Assembly (NCBI GenBank): GCA_037501455.1
Contig: CM074856.1
Coordinates: 88,672,001-88,736,000 of the forward strand
Length of the DNA stretch: 64,000 bases
Source of the DNA: Lantana camara
Lineage: Eukaryota > Streptophyta > Magnoliopsida > Lamiales > Verbenaceae
Direction of reading: 5' to 3'
The notes under the pieces are model-generated. The model saw nothing but the letters and a program-made list of their open reading frames with translations. It was not told the origin of the DNA and ran no database searches. Positions 37,098-49,856 of the stretch are shown here, one piece after another; the first letter of the stretch is position 1; each line of letters begins with the position of its first letter. Both the position numbers and the translations under genes were made by a program.

Positions 37098-38654
37098 CAG
37101 ATGGATTGTCGGGAGAAGAAAGTTTCCTTCGGTTCAGTGGTGTTTAAGGGCGAGAAAGGAAAGTTAAGCCCGTTTATTTCTTTCATGAAGGCTAGTAAAC
37201 TGGTCCGGGACGGAGCAACAGGTTTTGTGGCCTATCTTTTGAATAGACCGAAAGATCAGGCCAAACTTGAAGAGACGGAGGTCGTGCGTGAGTATATCGA
37301 TGTTTTCCCTGAGACTTTGGGTTCTCTTCCGCCTGATAGGGACATCGAGTTCGTAATTGACCTTTATCCCGGAGCAGACCCTTTCTCGGAGACTCCCTAC
37401 AGAATGGCTCCTGCAGAGTTAAAGGAGTTAAAGTCGCAGCTTGATGAACTGTTAGCTTGCGGGTACATCCGCCCGAGCACTTCACCGTGGGGTGCTCCCG
37501 TTCTATTTGTAAAGAAGAAAGATGGAATGTTACGGATGTGTATAGATTACCGTGAGCTGAATCGGATGACTGTGAAGAATAAATACCCTTTGCCTCACAT
37601 CGAGGAGCTATTTGATATTTTGCAAGGGTCTAAGGTTTATTCCAAGTTAGATTTGAGACAGGGTTACTATCAGCTGCGGATAAGGGAGGAGGATATACCT
37701 AAGACTGGATTTAATACTCGCTATGGTCATTTTGAGTTCATTGTGATGCCTTTTGGATTAACTAATGCTCCAGCCGTGTTCATGGATATGATGCACCGAG
37801 TGTTCAGGCAGTTCCTTGACAAGTTTGTGGTAATTTTCATAGATGACATTCTGGTGTATTCTAACTCGGTTGAAGAGCACGCACAGCATCTTCGGATTGT
37901 TTTGGAAACCCTAAGGGAGCATAAGTTGTACGCCAAGTTTAGCAAATGCGAGTTTTGGATCGACAGGGTCGTATTTTTGGGTCATATCATCTCGGGTAAT
38001 GGAATTGAAGTGGATCCGTCTAAGATTGAATCCGTGCTTCGTTGGGAGAGACCGAGGAATGTATCAGAAATTCGAAGTTTTCTTGGATTGGCTGGTTATT
38101 ACAGAAGGTTTGTTATAGATTTTTCTAAGATTGCTGCTCCGTTGACTCAGCTAACTAAGAAAGAAGTGAAGTTTGAGTGGGATGATAAGTGTGAAGAAAG
38201 TTTTCAAACTTTGAAAGTGAAATTGACTTCAGCACCAGTTCTTACCCTCCCCGAGGGCACCGAGGGTTATGCAGTTTACACGGATGCTTCTAAGGAAGGT
38301 CTGGGGTGTGTTTTAATGCAGCATGGTAGAGTGGTAGCTTATGCTTCGAGAAAATTGAAAGAGCATGAGAAGAATTACCCTACCCATGACTTGGAATTAG
38401 CTGTCGTTGTGTTTGCTTTGATGAAGTGGCGACACTACCTCTACGGTACAACGTTCGAGGTGTTTTCGGATCACCAAAGCCTCAAGTATCTCTTTTCTCA
38501 GAAAGATCTGAATGTAAGACAGAGGCGTTGGATGGAGTTATTAGAGGATTACGATTGCACCATTCAGTACCATCCGGGTAAAGCGAACGTGGTCGCCGAT
38601 GCCTTGAGTAGAAAGGTGAGAGTGGTTAATTTGGAAGCAGGTTCTTCAAGCTAA
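37098..38654 (+). pseudogene. pol: Chromovirus E pol: RT and RNase H, ending at in-frame TAA
   Basis: The protease frame resumes right after the target duplication ([11 protein letters not shown]). RT motifs follow: [66 protein letters not shown], and catalytic FIDD at 37837-37848. RNase H has [34 protein letters not shown] and VVADALSRK, so the D-E-D-D set is present. TAA at 38652-38654 interrupts the frame, which then continues into integrase. RT and RNase H look undamaged, so E was a competent chromovirus before the LARD and the stops split it. Confidence 0.93.
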
Positions 38655-39800
38655 GGATCAGAAATCTTGGTTTCGGGAACTTGGTTGATTAATCTGACAG
38701 TTTTACCAGATTTGAAACAGCAGTTATTGGAGGCTCAAGCCTCGGATGCCGAGATTCAGAAGTTGATAACTCGTTCCAGAGATGATCCAAATTCTAAATT
38801 TGGATTGGATGACTTAGGTTTGTTAAGGTTCGAAGCGAGAATATGTGTCCCAGAAGAGCTCAGGAAGATTATACTTGAGGAGGCACATCGCTCGAGGTAC
38901 TCGATTCATCCGGGAGGTACTAAGATGTATCGAGACCTGAAAGAGAAATTCTGGTGGAATGGCATGAAAAGGGACGTCGCGAACTTCGTGAAGCGATGTC
39001 TGACGTGTCAAAAGGTGAAGGCAGAGCACCAGAAACCGGGAGGAACTCTCCAACCACTTCCTATTCCCGAGTGGAAGTGGGAGCAAGTGACAATGGACTT
39101 TGTGTCCGGCTTGCCTAGAGTCAAAGGAGGGTTTGATGGAATTTGGGTGGTTATCGACAGGTTGACTAAGTCTGCCCACTTTCTTAAGGTTCGGATGTCT
39201 GATAAGGTACCGAAACTAGCAGAGTTGTATGTGCGGGAAATTGTAAGATTACACGGAATTGCAGTCAGTATAGATTCGGATCGAGATCCGAGGTTCACTT
39301 CGATCTTTTGGCAGAATCTTCAGAGATGTTTGGGTACCAAGCTCAAGTTCAGCACCGCTTCGCATCCTCAGACTAATGGTCAGACGGAGAGGTTAATTCA
39401 GTATTTGGAGGATATGCTTAGGGCATGTGTTTTGGATTTTCAAGGTAAGTGGGACGAGCATCTGGCTTTGGTTGAGTTTGCGTATAATAACAGCTATCAC
39501 GGTTCAATTGGGATGGCTCCTTATGAGGCACTCTATGGAAGGAAGTGCAGATCCCCTTTATTCTGGGATACAGAGGATTGGAGATGGATTGAGGAGCATA
39601 AACTCGAGAGAGCCGAACCTAAGGAAACTATTACTGCTACGATTGAGAAGGTTCATCAGATTAAACAGAGAATGAAAGAAGCTCAGTCTCGTCAGAAGAG
39701 TTACGCTGACAGAAGAAGAAGGCCTTTTACAGTTTGAGGTGGCAGATAGAGTCTTTCTAAAAGCATCTCCGAGAAAGGGGTTAAGGCGAAGAAGATAGTG
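38655..39800 (+). pseudogene. pol: Chromovirus E integrase, truncated at the 3' end
   Basis: In the same frame as RT after the TAA. The zinc-binding part has HRSRYSIH and CLTCQKVK (H-H-C-C). The core has D in VTMDFVSGLP, D in SIDSDRDPRFTS and E in NGQTERLIQYLED. GKWDEHLALVEFAYNNSYH and YGRKCRSPLFW are typical of Tekay/Del chromoviruses. An extra T in the T run near 39723 shifts the frame to a TGA; the next frame resumes FEVADRVFLKASPRKG. Soon after, near 39795, pol ends in LTR G sequence, so the C-terminal chromodomain region and E's own 3' LTR are missing. Confidence 0.92.
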
Positions 39801-41562
39801 CCTGGTGCGAGTAACGCCCGTTAAGGCGTTTGTTCCTTTTGGAGGTAATGCCCGTTAACTCCTACAGCCTTGGAGAACTCTTGCTCCTGCCCTGGGTAAC
39901 GGGGGTTACTGCCTGTGATCATGGGCAGCGGTAACGACTATTAACTGTGTATGAAATACACCTGTACCAGTTAACTGGCGTTAACAGTTTTATGCATGCT
40001 TGGGGCTAACGCCCGTTAGCCCCTACCTTGTATGCACATGTGAATTTTCTTCCTTCTTTGCTTCTTATGCTCGTTTATTTTGCATTGTTATGATTGATAC
40101 GAATTATATACGTGTTATACTATATGTTATGTGCAATGTATTACATTTATGGCTTCCTTTGATACGTGATTTCCGAGTTATGAACTATATGCTTTAAGTG
40201 ATACGTATATGACTCGCATTGCATCTACTTGCATTCGTATGCATTGTCGTGCGTCTAATTGGTTCATGATCGAGTCTAAGTCATGAGTTCGTGTTTTTTT
40301 GTCTCAGATTTGAGTTCGAGAGGTGTTGGTTCCACCATTTAGCTTTTTCTTGGTTGTCAACGGTCATCCGTGGGTAATTTTGGGAAAAGGTGAGATTTAG
40401 GTTTGTTTTCTTTTTTTTAGTTAATACGACCTACAACCCTATGTGCTCGTTTTCAAGCCCGCATGTGACCATATTAGGATATTTAGATAATAGATACGTG
40501 CTTATAATATATGTTTATGACTTTGTCCTCCAATTAAATGTTTTGAAGTATATGTACGAGCATATGCTAAGTTGCAAGGTAAGGTATGCTCCAATAAGGT
40601 ATGTAAGTTATAATTTGATAATTAAGATATGTAGGGAGTTTTGGTATGTTATATTCTTTTCAGATTGGTCGGGCCCAGGGAATTATGGGTAAGGACGCCC
40701 GGGACGACAATGGCCGGCGGGTGAAGCCTGTGCACGATTCCCATTTGAAGTACTTACGCGCGACTCTTGGAGGTTGAGGAGGCGTGGTACTTTAAGCACA
40801 ATGTGGGTTAGCTACCCCTTGTGCATTGGTAAGGTTTGCTCCCCGAGCTACATGTTGTTGGGGTTGGATTGATTTAAGATTTATGTTTTTTGTTTTAATA
40901 CGTATGTTAATAAGTGTGGAGTTAGTGTAAGACCCGTACTCACCGGGTATAAGAATTCAATAAGTTATGTTGATTATGAAACGGGATAGGAGCTTTCTCT
41001 TATGTTATGTTGCGACCGTGTTAAGTTTACTTTGTTTTGATAAGTATAAGTACAAGTTTGATTCGAAAATGAATTTAGTATGCATATCACGTGTATTGCT
41101 CTGTATGTATACGTGTGTGGGTGTGCGTTAGCCCCCTCATTTAGTCGGTGGACTGACCCTCTCCTTTCAACTTTTCAGTTTGCAAGTTGGGGTTCGTTCT
41201 AGGCGGAGTCGTGAGTCGGTAGGGTTCGAGTCACCTAGTTCGAGTTGCATTTTCACTTGCTTTCGGTCACACTTTGTATAAAAATTCATATATGTTGATG
41301 AATTATATATGAATATTATGAACTCTAGGCTTCTAGGGATAGTTTAACTCGTTTTTGTAGATTTATCTTCTTGAATTTTAATTTATGCTACCGCTTCCTT
41401 ATTATTTTACGTGCCCTGGTCTTGTTTTAGCTCCGCCTGTCTTAGCGAGTGTGTGTAGTTTCCCTTTCGCTTAGTCTTAGGCTCATGTATGGATTTCTAT
41501 TTCATATGTGGGTTCGGGGCTAGGTGCGGGGGATGTGGTGGCTCGTCGCTCCGGGCGCTACA
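39796..41562 (+). repeat. LTR fragment 'G', 3' part only
   Basis: Begins abruptly at a junction with E pol and runs to a proper LTR end, CTCCGGGCGCTACA. Landmarks: palindromes at 39811-40023; GTCGTGCGTCTAATTGG block at 40243; acceptor-like CTCAG ending 40307; donor-like AAGGTGAG at 40390; GC-rich block from about 40670; TAGTC/GACTG at 41142-41155; TTTTCAG ending 41178. It resembles E's LTR but is too different to be E's own 3' LTR. No primer site follows. The next bases, aaata (41563-41567), match element D sequence and may be the right half of a target duplication. Confidence 0.75.
39811..40023. repeat. Palindrome cluster, TAACGCCCGTTA type
   Basis: Copies include GTAACGCCCGTTAA (39811), GTAATGCCCGTTAAC (39845), GTAACGGGGGTTAC (39896), GTTAACTGGCGTTAAC (39970) and GGGCTAACGCCCGTTAGCCC within 40002-40023. 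The last is symmetric over 22 bases apart from the centre. Confidence 0.85.
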
Positions 41563-41953
41563 AAATAGACGCATGGCGATGCGAATGTATGTAACTTCTA
41601 TGCATAATGCAACAATTAAGTCATTTAAGGTTGTAACACGTATAACTCATATTAAATTAATTCATAAAATTAAACCAAGAGTTATAACATATCATATAAC
41701 AAGTTAATATTGTAAACCAATCAAATCATAAATTAAAATAAGGCTTATAACAAGTATCACTCATTTGAAATCAACTTCATAAATTAGAACAAGGTTTATA
41801 AAATATCATATAATAAATTAATATTATACACAAATAATAATCAAGACTAAAAGCCTATTACATAATTAATGTTATAATAGCTAATAAACAAAATAGGAAA
41901 AGAAGGGAAAGCAAATTAAATTGGCAAAGGAACATGCATTCAATTACCCACAC

Positions 41954-42182
41954 TAGGGATGGCAATGAGCCGAGCTGGCTTACGAGCTTTGCGAGCCAGC
42001 TCGGGAAAGGCTTGGGTTCGGATTCATCTTTGGCGAGCCAAGCCGAGCCTTGGCTCAGCTCGTGACATCCGCAAGCTAAGCCCGAGCCTGATATTCTTTG
42101 TTCGTTGGCTGGCGAACCTTTTTGTTTTAATATATATATATATATATATACTTAAATATATACACATTCCTCTCTCTCTCTC

Positions 42183-42239
<57 letters not shown>

Positions 42240-43086
42240 GTACATACGTATACACATTCCTCTCTCTCTCTACTTACATTATATATATATATATAGAATT
42301 TCACAATCTCATTTGCCGAACCCTAGATTCAGCGCAGCTGTAGCCACATCCACACGCTCTACTCAACCTCTCACAGAAATCACTCCATTCCGCCGCACTC
42401 ACACCACCGCCAGGCGCCACAGCCGCCGAACTCCACCACTGAAGCCCCATCTATCGCGATTTCCACCACCGCCGAACTCCACCACTGAAGCCCATCTTCC
42501 GCGATTTCCACCACAGCCAGACGCTACCACCGCCGAACTCCACCACCCTCCAAACCTTTACTAACGCAGCCCCATCTTCCGTGATTTCTTTTCCTTTTTT
42601 TCTTTTGTTATTGGCATGGTGACAAAGAAAGAGTACCATGGCACAAGGGGAATGAGGAAAACTTCTACCAAGATCAAGATGCTAGGTTTATCTATTTGTG
42701 ATTTTTGTTGTTTATAATTGACAAGATGAATTTTTATTATTTGAAAAGAACAATGCTGAATTGGGGAAAAGCCATATGCTACTCTGTAAGGGTATTTTTT
42801 TCTGGATTATTTGAGAATTCGTAGCTTTTAGTATTCAATTTGGGGAAAATTTTTGTGTATGAGTTGGTGTGAAATGTTTTTGGCTTTGTTTTTTGCTACT
42901 GGATTAGCAGATTGAACAACAGGTCAGGGAGTTCCTGAGTTCGCGAGCCGAGCCAAGCCAAGCCAAGACCGAGCCAGATTTTCAAGATTCGTTGGCTCGT
43001 GAACCAGGTTCGAAACCTTAATTTTTAAGGTGAGCCAGAGCCCGAACCTCAAAAAAATGCCAAGGCTCGGCTCGTTGCCATCCCTA
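41954..43086. mobile_element. Non-autonomous hAT element with 8-bp target duplication
   Basis: The ends TAGGGATGGCAATGAGCC and GGCTCGTTGCCATCCCTA are inverted repeats of hAT type. The 8-bp duplication acccacac flanks it (41946-41953 and 43087-43094). The sister LTR of D at about 10286-10293 has a single acccacac and no insert, which is an empty-site control. Inside are TA and CT microsatellites, a GC-rich segment near 42320-42590 with imperfect repeats of about 48 bases, and no transposase. Further copies of the terminal motif (GAGCCGAGCC..., GGCTCG) lie subterminally, as usual for hAT. The 201-codon plus-strand frame here is low complexity. Confidence 0.95.
42424..42590. repeat. Imperfect tandem repeats in the hAT element
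   Basis: GCCGAACTCCACCACTGAAG and CGCGATTTCCACCAC recur two to three times with a spacing near 48 bases. The GC content and lack of stops differ from the surrounding AT-rich sequence. It could be a captured host gene fragment, but I recognise no protein. Confidence 0.6.
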
Positions 43087-44512
43087 ACCCACACATGCAC
43101 ATGCACAAATTCATGAAATTTGCAGGAAATAGAATGTTCATGCATGCACATTAATATTCCATGCATACAACAATTACTTCATGCAGCCACATACACACAC
43201 ATACATGCATACCATATAATTTCATGCACACAATAATTAGTTCATGCAGCAGGGATGGGGGAAAAACCTTAACACAACATCCTCCCCTAGAGAAGGGGTG
43301 CAGAATGTTTCTGCACCGGGGACACTCTCAATACAAAATCTTCCTGCCCGGGGAGATCGTTACAACAGGTAAGGAGCAGCAGCAGCAGGGCTGTTGCATG
43401 GGAAATAAAACACAGGTAACAGCAGCTATAACAAGCAGCAAACGAGCACAAAATTTTGGCCTATTCATGCATAATTCCAGCCACAAACCACCACAAAAAA
43501 AGCAGCTCAATCACGCAGCAACAAGGAGACCATGACTGCAGTTCATTCTTGCACAAATCCACCATTAAGACAATTGAAATGAAGGGAAAAATAAGGTAAC
43601 AACGCAGCACAGCAGGAGCAGCAAATAACATAACATATTAGGTCCAAAACTCATGTATTTCTTATGCTAAAACATCATAATTTAGTCACCAAATGAGCAG
43701 CAACAAGAAGCAGCGTGTAGCAGTCAAATTCATCCCCAAAACCACTCATTTTTCATTCGTAAACTAAAGAGCATTAATGGTACAAGTTAATATACTCATC
43801 TACCATAAATTTAATGCAAAGAAACATGATAAAGAAGTATAAATAAACTCATTTCAGGCGATAAAACTCAAGATTTGTACATGTAGAGCAAGTATTCAAA
43901 ATTGGATGAAAACCTAACTATTCAACCATCTCTTCACTCATGCATATAAACTAAAATATAAGGCACAAATTAGAACTTAAATCGAAGCATGAATCACGAG
44001 GAACATGGATCTTACCTTGGATCATTGAGGATCGGAAGGAGCTAAAAGATCTTGAGCAAAAATGGATGTAGAAGATGATGAATAGTGAAGTTCTTTTTTT
44101 CTTGCTCCAAAGCTGCTTTGTCTCATGTGAAATGAAGGAAAAAAGAAAGGAAATGACTGACATTTGGCTTAGAAATCAGGTCTAAAAGTCAAGGTAAAGT
44201 AATTTCTCGATTTCCGGGTCAAATGGAGAGAAAATGGCTTCGTCGGAGGTTCAAACGGCATCGAAAAATTACGATGTTCATTCCATTGCATCCGAATCGT
44301 CGACTTGAGTTGAACAAAAAAGACGGATCTCAAATCCGAGTTTCGTAGCTCAAGATATGAATTAAAGAAGTTCAAGGGGTCCTATTCTCAAATATGTCCC
44401 TAAACTTTCAAAAGGTGTCAAATAGGCCCAAAGCTTATTTTCAATTAAGTCCTCAAACATTAAAACTCACACGTGACACAAACCTGTATGTTCGGATGAA
44501 CGGGGTGTCACA

Positions 44513-44974
44513 TTCACTCCCGAACTTTGAGCTCAAGTTCTGGCTTCCTCGCTTGCCCGATCAACGATCCAAGGTAAGCAATGTATTCCTCTCTTGAGTG
44601 CTTCGTTTCCTTCCGATTGTATTTCATTTTTCTTGCTCAATTCCTTGCCTTTCATGAAGAATGTAAATAGTAACTTATATGAAGAATTTGTTCCCAACGT
44701 GCTTAGATGTGGTTTAATCGAGTTAGAATCGAGGTATGTTGTTCTCGTGAGTGTGCTTGACGTTTATTTGTTGGATTTTTTCCTGTTTCTTGCCCCGAAC
44801 TTGAGTCGCCATTGTTGTACCTTGCATGCGCATTCATGGCAACTTGATTCATGGTTCGATTCTTGAGTTTATTTCGTGTTTAAGTTTTTAAGCATGTGAT
44901 TTGGAACTTATATCTGCATTTCAGTGTTCTTTGAGTTTGTGGTTATGTGGTTGTCGAGTTTTTCTCTTTTTTCC
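44513..44974 (+). repeat. LTR 'I', segment 1
   Basis: Follows the target duplication of D and precedes solo LTR H. It carries a donor-like CCAAGGTAAGC at 44574, matching the first donor position of other LTRs. The U3 part lies beyond D, off-window. No gene is present; the 90-codon frame at 44594 shows no known domain. Confidence 0.6.
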
Positions 44975-47900
44975 TATAGCACCCCAAGCGAAAGGCACCA
45001 CATCCCCCGCACTAAGACCCGATACGTGTACAAAATGAAAAGTCCGCACACACACCAAGTCAAAGCGAACGGGTGATAAACAAAAATCCAACTTAAGCTA
45101 AGCGGTATCTAAACCCTGTACAAATGGAAAATATGCAAAACCTGAATGCGGAAGCGATACAAACATGAACTTTCAAAGAAAAAAGAAAATTTCAATAAAC
45201 AAACATAATTCATATACTCCAGAAAGTAAATCAACATCAACTAAACGGGTTCGCCTAATCAACGAAACCTGTCTCGAATAACATACAACAAAAACGGGTT
45301 CGACTAATCCATGAACCTGTCCTAACCTATCCCGAATTCCATATAATTAAATCATAATCATAAACCTGTGCCGAACATATCATATATATAATTTCATATA
45401 TAATTCGAAACAATGTACTTAACATAACCCAATGGACTGGCACAGACTCAACAGACACGATAGACAGCCGCCTTGCTCGGACTCCAAGACCCTGAACCTG
45501 CAACTAAAAACATGGGGAGGGGCAAGGGTCAGTCACACTGATTGAGTGAGGGGTTAACACACGTACACTATGCTTATATACGAGCACAACATGTAATATA
45601 TTTAAAGTCCATGAACCGGGGCGTGGTTTTTTGAAATTTAAAGCATTTTCACGTGATAATAGATGTATAGGGAGATTTGAAGCCTATCGGCAAATAACCA
45701 ATTTGAATTAATTATAAATCCACTCCCGTTTCACGAAACCTTTCAAATTTAAAAAAACTCGACGGGTACGTGTGCAAACCAACCAAACTCCACATATTCA
45801 TATTTCAAACAAAATCTAAGTCAAACAAACATACCTCTTCTCCGGGTAAAGGAAGGGTTGTACATACCCTAACCATCCGCACAAATATGTCAGGTTCATG
45901 AGTTTCATGACACTCACGCCCAAGGATTCCATCCCCCACTAACCTCCTAGTGGGTTTCGGGGTGATCCTAAGTGTGGAGACCGTACTCAGGAGTAACCCG
46001 ATGGCCCAACACCGTCCCGGGGCTCCTTTGCACCAATCTCCGGGGCCCAAGGCAAAGTGTAAAATGTAAAGTGCAAAGTTTTAGATCTCACTACAGACAA
46101 ACATAACCCATGCATAGCGTACTTATCATATCGTACGTACATCACACACATACCGACCTCAAAATCATATCAAACCAAAACTAAGCATACATAGGCTCAT
46201 ACATAGAGTTCATATTTTCAACCTTATAGCAAAACCATCAAAGTACATATTTTGCACATATTTATGTATACATAAGGCTTATAAATCGCATGCATTCGAA
46301 AACGGGCACATTGCAATAGGATATAACTATATCCTAACCTCACCTAGTACCAAACAAAGCCGAAGACACAGCAAATGACCCACCCCGGAACCTGCACAAC
46401 CCACTTATCACCACCCCGGGTGTACCTGAATAGCTGAGCACACAAGATACTAAACTCAGACTCAAGAACAACCACAAAGACGCACGACAAATGCTCCAAA
46501 AGATCAGGGTATGCATAAGTGTCCCTAATGTGCTTCTAATGTGGTGTCGTGGCCAAATAAGGCATATCAAATAGTAACAAGATCCTATTTACAACTAATA
46601 CGTTCAAGCATAAGTATAGGATAAATTCAAGTATTTAAGCACGTTTAGGTTTCATACATAGGCAAAGAGTTCATAATATGCATATGGAATCATTTCAAGA
46701 ATACAAGCTCAATCATTATATATATATATATATATTCATGTTTTCATAACAATTACACAAATACCCCCTAATGAGATTAAGCTCCAAATAATCAACCTAT
46801 CGTTGTTTAGTTTAGGCATAATTAACATTAAAGATACATATATACACAAGAGGCACATAACCAATAGGCATAAACGAATTCAATACAAGAATAATACAAT
46901 TATCAATTAGTGTAAGTCAATTAGTTACTAAAATTCCTAACTTATCTCCTACACCCAAGTTCTCAAGTAGATGCGAATGTTTGGCTTATTAATTTTATAC
47001 ATAGAGTGCAAAGTAACCACAATAACATTTAGGCACGTTTGTGATTCTTAATAATCGAAACTTCACATACTCATCCATCACAAATTGATTCAAGCTTATA
47101 TAAACACATACAAATTCTAGTTTCTAAATATTACACTAGCACCCCCTTCAAATTAGATAATTAGCTCAATTCGACATAACGGGATTCAAATTGCAAATCA
47201 AAGCATCAATATATTTCATAATTCATTTAATACATGATTTCGTATACATTGGAGTACATTTCGATCGAGGAATCAAGCAATTAGCAATTAAATTACATTT
47301 AAGGAATTAAATCAAATAATCTCAATTACACAAAATAATTCATAACAAATAAACCGAGCGTCCGATTAACGTTCGGGAAGTGGCGTTGGACTTACCACAA
47401 TGAGGCGAACAACCTGTCCGAAGACCATCAGAGCGCCGCCTCCGGAGCCGCTGAAACAGTGGTCGGCCGCCGAACAGCCGCCAGAACGCGCAGGAAAATT
47501 CCCGAAAAAATCATCCTTGCAAGTACTCCTTGTGCTCGTTCCAGATCCTCGATCAATTTCTGGAAATTCTAAGCCAATCGTCCCCAATTTCAGATCAAAG
47601 AATACGAAAACCCTAAAAACTTCAAATCCAAATTACTCTCAAATCAATGAACGAAAATCGAATCCGTAAAAAACATTATCTTACCCATGTCGAGGAGTTC
47701 AAAATGCCCAAGGTAATAGCCGAAAAATATCTCCGTAGCTTGGACCGGTGTTAAACAGCCACGCGCCACCGCGGACAACAGCCAACGGTCGGTTCTTGAA
47801 CCGGGACCTACGCGAACAGCTCGACCTCGTCAAGTTGAGTAACTTCTCCGAAGGGTCCGACACCAAAACTCGCCGGAAAAGCTCCTCCCGCTACCACCTT

Positions 47901-48782
47901 CAAAGCCAATGTCATCACCGCTAAACACGCTAACTACAATGATTTTTAGGACAAACCAAGGCCGGAATCATCTTCAAGAGATCGAAAAACATAGGGAACC
48001 GTCCTTGTTCGTCGGAATGGGTCGCCGAAACGATGAAAACACGGTCACTACAGTAGCTCCGCCGCCCGCCGCTAACTTCAGGTGGCGCATGTGCCGTCGG
48101 GGCCGTGCCTCCAACGGGAAAATGAATATCAGGGTGTTACGTCCAGACCCCGGTAGCCGTGTCTCAAAACGGTCATCGAAAACCACTGCGCGACACCGGC
48201 GAAGTCGCGGTGGTCCGACACCCCCACCACTGTGACTGAAAATCAACGATATCTTCGCCATCGCTTGTTGTCGGGCCAAGATCTTGGTATGGTTGTGTTC
48301 ACGTCGTCGAGCTCTTCGAAAAACACTACTCATTCGTCGAAATCCGTCCAGAAACGGCTGAGTTTGAGATGTGTGTGTGTTTCGTATGTGTGGTGCATGT
48401 TTGTGTCATGAGAGAGAGAGCACCCACAAGAGGGAAAGAGAGCTGAAGTCTGGCTCGCTAAACGAGGATCCGGGTATTTATCCTGGGTCCTCAACGTGCG
48501 AGAACGACCGGTAGGAAGGGTTAATGACGTCAGAATTGGGCAAATTTAGAGTCCACAGACTCATTTCGATGCCCCAAACACGAAAAAGGGGTCCAAGAGA
48601 TCGAAACCTCCATCGAATGAGAAATGACCAAAAAACCCCTCAAAATAGAAAATTACAAACAAGCCCCTAAACTCTTAAAGAGTTGAAAATTGGGCCACGC
48701 AAAGCACAAAATCATAGAATTAAAAACACAAAAAAAGTCGACACATGGCGTAGCTCATACGCCAGAAGAGTGGGATGTTACA
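44975..48782 (-). mobile_element. Solo LTR 'H' of a gypsy element
   Basis: In minus sense it runs from TGTAACATCCCACTC to GGGGTGCTATA; the expected end CA has become TA. The target duplication tttcc is present at 44970-44974 and 48783-48787. Minus-sense landmarks: donor-like GTGGTAAGTCC at about 47395, GTCGTGCGTCTTTGTGG block near 46490, AG near 46430, GC-rich block at 45840-46050 with an AGGGT/ACCCT stem, and a CAATC/GACTG hairpin at 45530-45544. No palindrome cluster of the CG-core type is seen. No primer site or coding sequence adjoins it. Confidence 0.9.
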
Positions 48783-49856
48783 TTTCCCGTTTTCTCGCCC
48801 GCCATGCCTGCTGCTGGAGGTTGAAGACGAAGGGAGAGACGCCCGTGTCTCCCCGGTAGGCTAATCTCAGACACGGTCGTGTCTGGCCGTGTCCTGTGAA
48901 GCTTTGGCCGCCTGTACTGAGACACGACAGTGTCTCAATTTAGGCATTGAGAGAGACACGGCCTATTTCCTCGAACCACTGTACTGAGCAATGGCCGTGG
49001 CTCAGTTTGTTCTTGTGGGGAGACACCGTCGTGTTTTCCCCCTTTGTGTGGAGTTGTCTGCTTTGTTTCGTTTCGTATGTTTGTTTTAGGTTATTATTCC
49101 TCCCCAATCATGATCCTAACATGATTAATGATATGGCATAAATATGAATTTATGTATTAAGATATGTTTTGTAATTATATGATTTGATTTTGGTGCTAAA
49201 ACGTGTTATATGTTCTTAAATGATTAATTGCCACCATATGCATTTCGATTGCCTTTATTTGCATTAATTGTGAACATGAACGTGGTGCGAATTATGATTG
49301 TGTTAAGTTATGAAATGAATTCCTGTGCATGAAATTGGTTTGAATATGAACCTTGCCTATGTGTTTGCATCTCTTAAGTGCATATGCATATGCCGTGCGT
49401 CTATGTGGTTCATCTTTGAGTCTAAGTTCTGTATTTTGCCTTCAATATGTCCAGATGCACCCGGGGTGGTGTTTCGTAAGCCGTGTTGATTTCGGGGTGG
49501 ATCAATTGTCTCGTTCTTGGTTTTGTCGATGTAAGGTGAGGTTAAGTTATAGTTAAACACTATGAAATGTGCTCGTTTTCTATGCATGCGAACTATAACC
49601 TTAAGTATAAGTAAATATGTGTGGGATATATAAGTTATGATTTTTGCTAAGCATTTACAAGTATGATACGCTATGTACAAGCCTATGTACGCTTGTTTTG
49701 ATTGGGTATGACTTGTTATGTTTGCACGTTAAACTATGTTTCAAACTGTGTGCCTCTTACGAGCCGAGTGCTGCAAGTTTTGGATATGTTATGGATTTGA
49801 CATGGAGAGGTATGTAAAGCTTAGTTGTTGCAAGGTAAGGTTTGTTATGTAAGTTA
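48783..49856 (+). repeat. LTR 'I', segment 2
   Basis: Continues LTR I after H. It holds the palindrome cluster (48834-49040), the GCCGTGCGTCTATGTGG block at 49392, an acceptor-like CCAG ending 49454, an 80-base exon-like stretch and the donor-like AAGGTGAGG at 49535. It is interrupted at agtta by K. Confidence 0.75.
48834..49040. repeat. Palindrome cluster of LTR I, GACACGGTCGTGTC type
   Basis: GGAGAGACGCCCGTGTCTCC (48834), AGACACGGTCGTGTCT (48869) and TGAGACACGACAGTGTCTCA (48918), followed by weaker copies to GAGACACCGTCGTG. The outer bases differ between copies yet stay complementary. Confidence 0.83.

Larger units (their letters stand above)
41563..44512 (-). repeat. Element D 5' LTR, lacking U5
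   Basis: Matches 9905-11729 throughout once the hAT insertion is removed. In minus sense it starts TGTGACACCCCGTTC at 44512. Its U5 and primer site, which should lie to the left, are missing, and G joins it there. Donor-like AAGGTAAG is at about 44014 (minus). The five bases after it, ttcac, would be D's right target duplication; the left one is off-window. Confidence 0.82.

Noticed and set aside
14219..41562. E and G as the two LTRs of one element
   Set aside because: The LTRs share their plan but differ at far too many bases, and G lacks its first part, so G is a separate related family.
41959..42564. 201-codon ORF in the hAT element
   Set aside because: Much of it is a TA-microsatellite translation (Ile-Tyr repeats) and it has no transposase motif.
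46718..46734. AT microsatellite as a regulatory site
   Set aside because: Simple repeat within solo LTR H with nothing to support a function.
47366..48333. ORFs of 70-119 codons on both strands in solo LTR H
   Set aside because: They lie in a GC-rich part of an LTR, overlap on opposite strands and match nothing I recognise.
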